A stretch of 64,000 nt of DNA, from positions 124,001 through 188,000 of the forward strand of contig OZ025854.1 of assembly GCA_964019425.1 (NCBI GenBank). Direction: 5' to 3'. The position numbers and the translations under genes were made by a program. This DNA comes from Flectonema sp. DT1601. Lineage: Eukaryota; Euglenozoa; Diplonemea; Diplonemida; Diplonemidae. The stretch's first letter is position 1. The number at the start of each line of letters is the position of its first letter. The notes below the pieces were generated by a model. The model did not search any database. It saw nothing but the letters and a program-made list of their open reading frames with translations, and had not been told where the DNA came from. This document shows, piece after piece, positions 54,193 to 62,181 of this stretch.

Positions 54193-55233
54193 TTAAATCA
54201 TTGCATCTTTTTGAATTTGTTTTTGAAGGCTAACACGTGACTCCATCTCTGCCATATGAGCGCTCAGTCTGTCCAAGTCTTCTCTGATGGGTAGTGACGG
54301 TGCTGAGACGCCAATCACAACATCAGTTAGTGACCTGGTCACAGATGAAACTCCAGTAACGTCTTCAACATGTTCAACTTGAGTTGTAATTGCTGGATTC
54401 TTCTTCGTTATTGATGATTTTATTTTATCCAATTTTGAAGCCAAGTCTTTCTCTTCTCTGGCAGATTTCTGAACCGCTGATTTCAATTCTTCGAAATCAG
54501 ACATCCGAGACTTGAATTTCCTCATAACGAAAACAGCTCCAGCAATTCCAAACAAAAATATCACTATAAATATGATCGACGTTATAGCTAATCCTGATAA
54601 ACCATCATCTGAGTTATCATGTTCACACGATACATCTGTAAAGATCGCATACACAGATCCAACCCTCGTACAGTTGTTTGCTGTAAACACAAACGGAGTT
54701 GTCTCCAGAAGACTTGTCGCTGGACATTCTGTTGACGATGTTGGAAGTTCCAAAAAAAAAACACCTTTTGAAGAACAAGTTGCCCGACCAACAGCTATAT
54801 CAGAAAACCCACATGGTCCACACTGTGATGACGGAGATGGTGTTGGAGATCCCTGCGGTAGAATTGTTTCTGTAGCAGCAACAGCAGTCCTGCTTTCTAC
54901 AACAATAGTTTCAGAAGACTCACCAGATAAAGTCAAAGATTGTGTTCTAATCCTTTCTGTTTGCGATGAAGTTCCAGTCGGAAGAGCAGTCATTGACACT
55001 GTTCTTCCTTCTGATAATGTTTCAGTTCTTGTGACATCTCCCGCTGCTGGTTCTGATGTTGGGAATTCTCTCCATCTTGAACACGATAAACAATTACAAT
55101 TACTATTAGCTTTAACAATAACATGACCAATTGGATTCTTACAACCATCATCGCTGAACAGAAGCGCTTCAACTACGTCATTTGATTCACACCCAGGGAG
55201 TACTATCAACACAAGTATGAGATAATACCACAT
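54193..55233 (-). CDS. type I single-pass membrane protein, unknown function
   Basis: 346 aa. Signal peptide (MWYYLILVLIVLPGCES), a luminal/extracellular region of about 195 residues with two Cys clusters (CKNPIGHV ... CNCLSC; CGPCGFSD ... CSSKG ... C ... C ... C) separated by a Ser/Thr-rich, probably O-glycosylated stretch, one TM helix (about 218-240, SIIFIVIFLFGIAGAVFVM), a basic stop-transfer RKFKSR, and a ~105-residue cytosolic tail with a short coiled coil. A surface receptor or adhesion role is possible but no domain is recognised. Acceptor TTTATTTCAAAACAG lies 22 nt before the ATG. Confidence 0.7.
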   Translation of the reverse strand: MWYYLILVLIVLPGCESNDVVEALLFSDDGCKNPIGHVIVKANSNCNCLSCSRWREFPTSEPAAGDVTRTETLSEGRTVSMTALPTGTSSQTERIRTQSLTLSGESSETIVVESRTAVAATETILPQGSPTPSPSSQCGPCGFSDIAVGRATCSSKGVFFLELPTSSTECPATSLLETTPFVFTANNCTRVGSVYAIFTDVSCEHDNSDDGLSGLAITSIIFIVIFLFGIAGAVFVMRKFKSRMSDFEELKSAVQKSAREEKDLASKLDKIKSSITKKNPAITTQVEHVEDVTGVSSVTRSLTDVVIGVSAPSLPIREDLDRLSAHMAEMESRVSLQKQIQKDAMI

Positions 55234-55380
55234 TAATATTAATATAGATGGTGCTCTGTTTTGAAATAAAAAAAATAAATAAATTCAGAGGTTACCTAAC
55301 TCATGATGACACCAAAATAGGGTCATTTCCTAGCTGCTACATGTATGGAGTCTGACGTTTCAGTCCCATTAAAAAAAAAA

Positions 55381-55637
55381 GGGAAAACCTCTAATTCCAC
55401 GCAAATGTTACTGAAATGTCGGTTTTCAACACAAAAGTTTGCGAAATGGACAGCTCCACACAAAAAAGTTTCCGAAATGGACAGCTCCACACAAAAAAGT
55501 TTCCGAAATGGACAGCTCCACACACGAAAGTTTCCGAAATGGACAGCAAAAAAAAATTTTTTTTTTCAGCAACAAAAAAATTTTTTTTCAGCAAAAAAAA
55601 TTTTTTCTAGTGGAAAACCTATAATTTGCTAACTTTT
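55381..55637 (+). repeat. left terminal inverted repeat of the MULE
   Basis: The TIR is built of about four ~31-bp direct repeats (GTTTCCGAAATGGACAGCTC then CACACAAAAAA) followed by three A-run/T-run palindromes separated by CAGCAA. The outer end is GGGAAAACCTCTAATTCCAC. Confidence 0.9.
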
Positions 55638-55721
55638 CATGGTCAAATCCAATAGTGATTCGTAATTCTTGTTTAATTGATAGCCTTAGCCCTTGTATTC
55701 CCAGAAGCCTTAATCTCTAAA

Positions 55722-57668
55722 ATGGATCAGAATGACATTCAAGCAGTTCCCTTGGTTGTTGGGGATGTCTTCCCTACAACAGACCAGCTGCTTGCACGTG
55801 CCTTCGAGTTTAGCTGCCGGTCAGGTCTAACCTACCGCATTCACCGATGTGATAAGACCCGACTAACATTGAAGTGTTCAGTTGACAGCTGCCGCTGGGT
55901 TGTTAAGTCCAAGAGGGTAGAGGGGGAGATGATGATCCTTTCTATTGGGGAGCACCAATGCAGTGCTGGTGAACACAGGGCATGCGACGGGATTGCAGAG
56001 TGGGTATCCCAGAAACTGCGAACTAAGGTTGAGGGTTGCTATGACTATGGGCCGAAGCAGGCACAAAAGGATCTGCTAGCCTTTCGGGAGGTGGCAATCA
56101 ATATTAAAACTGTCACCAGAGGTCTCGAACTTGCACGGGACCTTGTGCATGGGAAGCAGGACGAGGTTTATGCCCTTGTAGCCCCTTACCTGGCAGATCT
56201 GCAGTCAGTTAACCCTGACATGGTATTCCACACTGAGAGGCGTGATGACAATGCGTTCTCACGATGTTTTTGGTCGTTTTTGACGCCAGAAAATCTGGAC
56301 ACCCTTTTACCGATTTGCTGCTCCGATGCATGTTCGCTAACAGGTCCATATGCCGGACTCTTGTTCCTGACTGCCGGCTTAGATGGTGATAGGCAGGTTG
56401 TGCCCCTTTCATTTAGCATTGGGCCTTCTGAGGATCAAGAGGGCTGGCAGTACCACCACTCCCACACACGTGACCACTTCGGTGCTCATCTCAGGCGCTT
56501 TAGCCTTTTTTCTGATAGACAAAAAGGTCTTGAGAGTGACAACACATTAGATGGTGTCATAGCCCATCATGGGCTATGCACCAAGCACCTAGTTGGCAAC
56601 GTGTCAACAGAGACATGCTTGACTACAGGACAGGCTTCAGATGTTATCTGGGTGCTTGCCAAGTGCCAAGAAAAAGCCACTGCTGAAGCACTGCTTAACG
56701 ACGTGAAGGAGCAATTCGGCCAGGAAGCAGAGAATTACATCCGCAGTACAGGGTTGGAGAGATGGTGTGACGCCTTCTGGCCAGAAGGACTACCTAGATT
56801 CCAGACGTACACTTCGAATATTGCAGAGTGTATGAATTCCATTTTTAAGGAACCACGCCAAGGAAGTATCATAACAATTCTGAGACGTATTCGTGAATGG
56901 TGGACTGATAAAATGGCAGAAAGAAGGACACAACATGCTGCATTGCCAGTGGGGGGTGCACTGCCCGCAATAGGCCTCCGCATTGACGGCATGGTCAGTA
57001 AGGCCAACTTGTGTACGATAGTCTCCCTGGAAGGGGAGGGGGAAAACGCTGTGTATGAGATTAGACGGGATGGCCAGGGGTGGGTGGTAAAGATCGGAGG
57101 GGTGGAAAACCTGTACAGCTGTAATTGCCCTGTCTTTGCTAGGTATGGGCACCCCTGCCAGCATGTTATAAGAACTCTCATGCACCTCAGCATTGACATT
57201 AAGACCGGAGCCCTTCCCCACTGCTATAGTATTCTGGGTTATCGGAAGCTGTATCGTCCAGCGCTATACCCTTCACGAACACCATTAGGTGCCCTTCAAG
57301 CAGATGGCACACTGCCACCGGAAGTGAGGAAGGGAGTTGGGAGAAAAAAGAAGCTCCGAATTAGGAGTAAGGGGGAGGTCCGTGAAATCACGTGCCGTAA
57401 GTGCTTGCAGAAAGGTCACAACAAGAGGGGATGCAAAAACACAACGGCTGGAGCTGCCAAGCCTGCCCCAAAGGTAGCTGCCAAGAAGTCATCTGCCAAG
57501 CCTGCCCCAAAGGTAGCTGCCAAGAAGTCATCTGCCAAGCCTGCCCCAAAGGTAGCTGCCAAGAAGTCATCTGCCAAGCCTGCAAAGAGGCGGAAGCGTA
57601 AGTACTCATCAAGCTCAACAAGTTCCTTAACAAGTTCATCGTCAAGTTCATCATCAAGTTATTCATAG
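55722..57668 (+). CDS. MULE transposase with SWIM and CCHC zinc fingers and histone-H1-like tail
   Basis: 648 aa from the ATG at 55722, chosen because CTTGTATTCCCAG lies 17 nt upstream. N-terminal MuDR/FLYWCH-like zinc module (C..C ... H.C, in KCSVDSCRWVV and IGEHQC) for DNA binding. The DDE core fits MULE: CSDACSLTGPYAGLLFL with D, IGPSED, FSDRQKGLES with the second D, HGLCTKHLVGN, and TSNIAECMNSIFK with the Glu. Next come a SWIM zinc finger (YSCNCPVFARYGHPCQHV), a CCHC knuckle (CRKCLQKGHNKRGC), then three perfect KPAPKVAAKKSSA repeats and a Ser-rich tail, like linker histone. All catalytic and zinc residues appear present, so the enzyme looks functional. The host-type acceptor suggests it uses the host leader-splicing system. 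Confidence 0.92.
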   Translation: MDQNDIQAVPLVVGDVFPTTDQLLARAFEFSCRSGLTYRIHRCDKTRLTLKCSVDSCRWVVKSKRVEGEMMILSIGEHQCSAGEHRACDGIAEWVSQKLRTKVEGCYDYGPKQAQKDLLAFREVAINIKTVTRGLELARDLVHGKQDEVYALVAPYLADLQSVNPDMVFHTERRDDNAFSRCFWSFLTPENLDTLLPICCSDACSLTGPYAGLLFLTAGLDGDRQVVPLSFSIGPSEDQEGWQYHHSHTRDHFGAHLRRFSLFSDRQKGLESDNTLDGVIAHHGLCTKHLVGNVSTETCLTTGQASDVIWVLAKCQEKATAEALLNDVKEQFGQEAENYIRSTGLERWCDAFWPEGLPRFQTYTSNIAECMNSIFKEPRQGSIITILRRIREWWTDKMAERRTQHAALPVGGALPAIGLRIDGMVSKANLCTIVSLEGEGENAVYEIRRDGQGWVVKIGGVENLYSCNCPVFARYGHPCQHVIRTLMHLSIDIKTGALPHCYSILGYRKLYRPALYPSRTPLGALQADGTLPPEVRKGVGRKKKLRIRSKGEVREITCRKCLQKGHNKRGCKNTTAGAAKPAPKVAAKKSSAKPAPKVAAKKSSAKPAPKVAAKKSSAKPAKRRKRKYSSSSTSSLTSSSSSSSSSYS

Positions 57669-57851
57669 GGCAAGAGGAAAAGAAAAGCCTTATGGTAAAA
57701 AAAGCTAAATATCATCATAATTTATTGGATTTGGTTCATATAGAAAATTATTTCACGTATTCCACCCACAGGGGGTTGTAGGGTCAGGGCCCCAGTAACT
57801 TAAAAAAAAAAAAAAAATGGCTGTCTATTTCGGAAACTATTTTGTGGAGCT

Positions 57852-58126
57852 GTTAGCAGATTATAGGTTTTCTACTGGAAAAAAATTTTTTTTTGCTGAA
57901 AAAAATTTTTTTGTTGCTGAAAAAAATTTTTTTGTTGTTGAAAAAAAAATTTTTTTTTTGCTGTCCATTTCGGAAACTTTCGTGTGTGGAGCTGTCCATT
58001 TCGGAAACTTTTTTGTGTGGAGCTGTCCATTTCGGAAACTTTTTTGTGTGGAGCTGTCCATTTCGCAAACTTTTGTGTTGAAATCCGACATTTCGCAAAC
58101 TTTTTTGTGGAATTATAGTTTTTCCC
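57852..58126 (-). repeat. right terminal inverted repeat of the MULE
   Basis: Complement of the left TIR with the same subrepeats and A/T palindromes. One extra partial subrepeat lies just inside it (57824-57850). Confidence 0.9.
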
Positions 58127-58141
58127 AAAAAAAAAAGATAC

Positions 58142-58173
<32 letters not shown>

Positions 58174-58933
58174 ATAAAATCTCGGAATGGGATGGGATTG
58201 GTACACCTTTCAATAAGAACAGCCTTCACTGCTCAAATATTTTTTCGGTAAATACCAAAAAAAAAAAAAAAAACAGATTAAAAGAGGAAACTAATGAGGA
58301 ATAATCTCCCTCACTTCTCCCGTAAACCAGCCCACTAATTGCTTCAATAAGTTAGATAAAAAGCAAAGGACTGATGACATCATTTCTCGGAATAGGAATT
58401 CAATCGAAACAGACGTGAAATTCCCATTTTTTTTTATTTTATTTTTTTTTGAAAAAAAAGAAAAAAAAAATCAAAAAACAAAAACCCCTTCTCGGGCCCA
58501 TTCTCAAGACACAAGCTAGACAGAAGAGGTTAGTATGGTATATATTATTGTTGTTGTTTTTTTTCTAAAATGGAAAAAAACAAGAAAAAAAAGAGTAGAC
58601 TCTTTTGAAAATAAGAATTTTCAATAAATTAAAATCTTTTTCCACCAATTTATTCACATCAACCAATACAACGATATGAATTGCCAGATTAGTAATTTGA
58701 CTCCTTTTGCGGCGTGAATTACAATTATTAAAAAAAGGAAGAAAGAAAAAAGAAAAAAGAAAATATCGAAGTCAGGGATGTCAACCACACCGTTAGACTC
58801 TCACAGGCGACAAGTGACATGTTTACCAGAAAAAAAGTAACGTCCCAGACCCACCGCATGCGAAGCAGGCAGCGAAAGAGAAGCAGGCAGCGAAAGAGAC
58901 CTGAAATGAGATTTACTCTACTCTAGGATTGGA

Positions 58934-59038
58934 TTTTTTGAAGTTATTTTCAACAACAAGACCCCTCCCCCCCAAACATGAGTGATATACGAATAGTATT
59001 CTCTTATTGGAATTGATACCTGAGATAAAATAAAAAGA
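58934..59038 (-). pseudogene. duplicated fragment of the adjacent cofD-like gene
   Basis: Nearly identical to 59489-59602 inside the functional gene (TGAAGTTATTTTCAACAACA, TGAGTGATATACGAATAGTA, CTTATTGGAATTGATACCTG, AGATAAAATAAAA), with about 14 bp replaced by a C run. It abuts a fold-back element at 59040. Confidence 0.9.
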
Positions 59039-59039
59039 A

Positions 59040-59182
59040 ACCATTCACATTAACCTTATACTTCATCTAACTCAGACAGCATCTTATCGCACGGGAGGGT
59101 GGAAATATTTGACAAACGGATGACCATAAGAAATATAGGTTTTTCGATCTTAAGGGTCTCTTCTTCTGACTATGTCGATTCA
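59040..59182 (+). repeat. ~130-bp fold-back element, copy 6 (diverged)
   Basis: CCATTCACATTAACCTTATA, GACAGCATCTTATCGCACGG, TTTTTCGATCTTAAGGGTCT and a decayed 3' hairpin. It lies between the cofD fragment and copy 7, in the same orientation. Confidence 0.75.
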
Positions 59183-59193
59183 AAAAAACAAGA

Positions 59194-59328
59194 ACCATTC
59201 AGATTAGCCTTATGATTCGTTGAAACGCAGACAGAATCCTGTCGCCCGAGGGAACATAACTCATGAGACCAGAAGAAATAAAACGGCTCTTCAATCTGAA
59301 TAGTTTCTTCTCCGACTACGTCGGTACA
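59194..59328 (+). repeat. ~130-bp fold-back element, copy 7
   Basis: Near-consensus copy: ACCATTCAGATTAGCCTTAT, AACGCAGACAGAATCCTGTC, CTCTTCAATCTGAATAGTTT, CCGACTACGTCGG, then an A-rich tail. It ends 13 bp from the stop codon of the cofD-like gene. Confidence 0.85.
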
Positions 59329-59341
59329 ACAAAAACAAAAA

Positions 59342-60586
59342 TCAAAGATGAGATTTATTCCCACCCTCTAAAAATTTAGAACTTGAATTTAATTTCATTA
59401 AATAAGAAACGAGTTTTTGATCATCGTAGTGTGCTACTCCCCTTTGTGTGATTTCAGCATCGATTCGAACTACTTCAATTTCTGGGAAGGTTTTTTTGAA
59501 GTTATTTTCAACAACAAGACCCCCAACAGACGGAACAATAACATGAGTGATATACGAATAGTAATCTCTTATTGGAATTGATACCTGAGATAAAATAAAA
59601 GAAATAACATCATCGCATGTCATGATGTGGATGCCGTTTTTAGTTTGATGAGTTGTTTCTCTATCTGCTGAACCGTTTACGATTAGAATCTTTGGTATTG
59701 ACAGCTTCTGAATCTCTCTTGTTATTTCTTTAAAATTAATACAAGGAACGATACTGGTTAATAATGATCCTCTCCCGTATATAATCATAGAATGATCTCC
59801 ACTTTTCAATGCCGTCAGTATCCCAGGATGTGATTTCGGAATAACTTCTTTTTTTGATTCTCCATCAACGAAAAAAACTCTTTTAACCTGACCAGGTAAA
59901 GCCTCTTCACCAGATCCATTCTTATCTACCTGGTCAGGAGATGAGTTGTCGGTTGGATGACTTATGGTATTCTGACCAAGTATTTTGTTAATAGTGGAGT
60001 CGTGAAATTCTATTCCTAAAGTCAATGACTTATCACCCTCCCATGAGCAGGGTAGTACCTTGAATCCATACGGTAGATGCCAAAGTCTCGCTAATAAGAA
60101 TAATCCAGAGTCAAGATGACCGAAATATAATCGAGCTCCAGTTAAAAAAAAATTTCCAAGAGAACCATTGCTGAAAGTGAACAACGGTTTCGACGGAGAA
60201 GGTCTCATGATGCTATTATTGAAATAGAGCAGGAACCTCGTTACTATTATCGTAAACTCATCAGGCATTCCTTTCCAAATCGGATGGACACCTTGCAAGA
60301 TGTCAAGCCATTCAAGAGCTGCTTTTTTATCATCTTGAGGAAGTCGGTATCCAAGCAATCTGACTAGTGGTGCTGGAGCATTGCCTGCTGCTGCTCCTAG
60401 TCGGCTGATGGCTGATCTGCAGTCTCCTACAGCTGGTCCACGTAGGACTCTAACGATCTTTCCACTGCTACCACCATCATCAGAAACAGGAACAATTAAT
60501 GTAATTTGATTAGCTACCTTTCCCAAAACTTCAACAGCTGACAGCATTGCAGTTCCTCCACAGAATGCTATCAGTGAAAATGTCAT
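59342..60586 (-). CDS. CofD/YvcK (UPF0052) family protein
   Basis: 414 aa, intronless. Family hallmarks: FCGGTAML and VPVSDDGGSSGKIVRVL at the N-terminus (nucleotide/phosphate-binding loops), PAVGDCRSAISRLG, FSNGSLGNFFLTGARL (the conserved N-x-x-G-N-L/F segment), IIYGRGSLLTSIVPC and a C-terminal VVRIDAEI. Bacterial and archaeal relatives are 2-phospho-L-lactate transferase (coenzyme F420 synthesis) and YvcK, a UDP-sugar-binding regulator of carbon use and cell shape. Plant and algal homologues exist with unknown role; F420 synthesis is not implied here. It contains a ~60-residue insert rich in polar residues (about 205-250). A T-run/TAG acceptor lies about 40 nt before the ATG. A fragment of it is duplicated downstream. 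Confidence 0.85.
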   Translation of the reverse strand: MTFSLIAFCGGTAMLSAVEVLGKVANQITLIVPVSDDGGSSGKIVRVLRGPAVGDCRSAISRLGAAAGNAPAPLVRLLGYRLPQDDKKAALEWLDILQGVHPIWKGMPDEFTIIVTRFLLYFNNSIMRPSPSKPLFTFSNGSLGNFFLTGARLYFGHLDSGLFLLARLWHLPYGFKVLPCSWEGDKSLTLGIEFHDSTINKILGQNTISHPTDNSSPDQVDKNGSGEEALPGQVKRVFFVDGESKKEVIPKSHPGILTALKSGDHSMIIYGRGSLLTSIVPCINFKEITREIQKLSIPKILIVNGSADRETTHQTKNGIHIMTCDDVISFILSQVSIPIRDYYSYITHVIVPSVGGLVVENNFKKTFPEIEVVRIDAEITQRGVAHYDDQKLVSYLMKLNSSSKFLEGGNKSHL

Positions 60587-60722
60587 TTATTTTATTTTTA
60601 AGTTTTTTTTTTTTTTTAAAAAAACTCTAAAAAAAAAAAAAAAATTAATTCCATTGCAGTACACAACGATAACTCTCCAGTGACGCTACGTATCCCTTTT
60701 GGAGCCGTAGGAGTGAAACAGT

Positions 60723-60785
60723 AACACACTTTAGGTTTTAAAAATAAACTACTTGACTGAAGAAAACATTTGTAGTTTGTTAATC
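60723..60785 (+). repeat. dispersed repeat R4, copy 3
   Basis: ACACACTTTAGGTTTTAAAA, ACTACTTGACTGAAGAAAAC and ATTTGTAGTTTGTTAATC follow the order seen at 31000-31075. Diverged. Confidence 0.5.
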
Positions 60786-61082
60786 TGTAGCGTGGAACGA
60801 AATAATAGTTATTATGATGAAATAAAATGGAGAGAGGAAAATATTAATAGGCTCGAATATGTAACGTGTTGACGGGAAAATAAATTTAAAAAAAAAAATA
60901 AAAAAAAAGCCGTTAGTCACACAGCAATAATTGCTTCACTCGGGTCTCACAGCAGCTGGGGAAAAGAGAAATAAACAAAAAAAAAAAAAAAATCCAAAGG
61001 AAGATTCGACGAGAAATTGAACGTGAGTTGCTGTTGTTGTTATTTTTTTAAAACACGAAATGCGAAATAATCTTTTACCTAA

Positions 61083-61139
61083 TTTCATCAGATTGTTATC
61101 TCGATAAACAGCAACAGGGAAGACCCGTTGAGTTGGTTG
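61083..61139 (+). repeat. dispersed repeat R3, copy 2
   Basis: GATTGTTATCTCGATAAACA and GCAACAGGGAAGACCCG match 21506-21540 with a few changes. Confidence 0.55.
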
Positions 61140-61490
61140 TTTTTTTTTTTTTTTTTTTTTTCTTTCTGATATTAATTTTTTTTCTGATTTGATTTTTTAA
61201 GTTTTTCTTGTTCCGACCGTAATTTTTTTTTTTAAACAAGTCTGATCTTGGGGACAGACACTGCCATGGAAAAGGAACTTTCCACAAAAAATTATTAAAC
61301 ACACCACACACATAATTTATTATTTTTCCTTTTTTTTTTTTTTTTTTTTTTTTTTCTCTTCCAACTATTCCTCCGAACCCCCAGCCCAGATCAGGAAAAG
61401 CTAGCTAGCCAGACTACCGTATTGTTAGGTGGACACTCAAAGAGCACTGGTCGGCTCTTCGAGGGTCTCCAATACTACGGTAGAAAGTTG

Positions 61491-61578
61491 AGCCCAATCC
61501 CAAGGAGTGAACAGGGAATTGATAGGGATAAAAGAGCCCAATCCCAACGAGTGAACAGAGAATTGATAGGGATAAAAA
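61491..61578 (+). repeat. 44-bp tandem duplication
   Basis: Two head-to-tail units beginning AGCCCAATCCCAAGGAGTGA and AGCCCAATCCCAACGAGTGA, differing at about two or three positions. Confidence 0.85.
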
Positions 61579-62181
61579 AAAAGAAATTTTTTTTTTTTGG
61601 CTTTAAGAAATAACTACACAAAATCGTGGTACGCTGAAACTGTATTCCGAAACTGTAAGAACCTTACAAAAAGAAAAGAATCGGCAAAAAAGAAAATCGG
61701 TACTGTGACAACAACAACAAAATTAATAATAAAAATAATAAGAAGAAGAAGAAGAATCCTTCATACACAATGCCATGGGACACACGTAACACACAAACAA
61801 ACCTTATTTAAATTGAAAATTCCTTTTTTTTTCATTCCATTGCGTTGCCATTTTTTTTTTTTTTTTTGAAGCAACACGTGTTTTTTTGTTTTTTTTTGCA
61901 TCGTGAAATATATAAAAAAAATAACATATTGCTACATTCTGAAAGAACAGGAGAAAAAGAAGAAAAAAAACAACAGACTTGTCAACAGTAACAAATAGTA
62001 ACACAGCTGCAAGTCTGAATATGATTATTTAGCTAGAAAAGTTTTTTTTTTTTATTTTATTTTATTTTTTTTCCCCTTTCACCAACAGAAGACACACATT
62101 CCGTCCGACAGTCGTGTAACAAATACCTTTCGAATGCCTTTTTACATATAAAAAAAAAAAAAAAAAAAAAGTTCACTTCAC

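Larger units (their letters stand above)
55381..58126 (+). mobile_element. complete-looking Mutator-like (MULE) DNA transposon
   Basis: 2746 bp with long terminal inverted repeats (about 257 and 275 bp) beginning GGGAAAA. It is flanked on each side by exactly ten A, which I read as the target duplication (MULEs make 9-11 bp). It carries one intact transposase gene. Its G+C content and G/C-ending codons contrast with the AT-rich host DNA, suggesting recent arrival. The related non-autonomous element at 34624 shares its termini. Confidence 0.9.
58127..59341. other. intergenic with gene fragment and two fold-back elements
   Basis: Poly-A DNA, a stretch at 58795-58830 resembling 36105-36125, two direct copies of GAAGCAGGCAGCGAAAGAGA near 58860-58900, a duplicated piece of the cofD-like gene (58934-59038) and two fold-back elements. 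No intact gene seen. Confidence 0.6.
60587..62181. other. intergenic, repeats R4 and R3, tandem 44-bp repeat
   Basis: Repeat R4-like sequence 60723-60785, R3 copy 61083-61139, T runs, and a 44-bp tandem pair at 61491-61578. CTACCGTATTG (61413) and its near-complement CAATACTACGGTAG (61469) flank about 45 bp. No gene seen. Confidence 0.5.
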
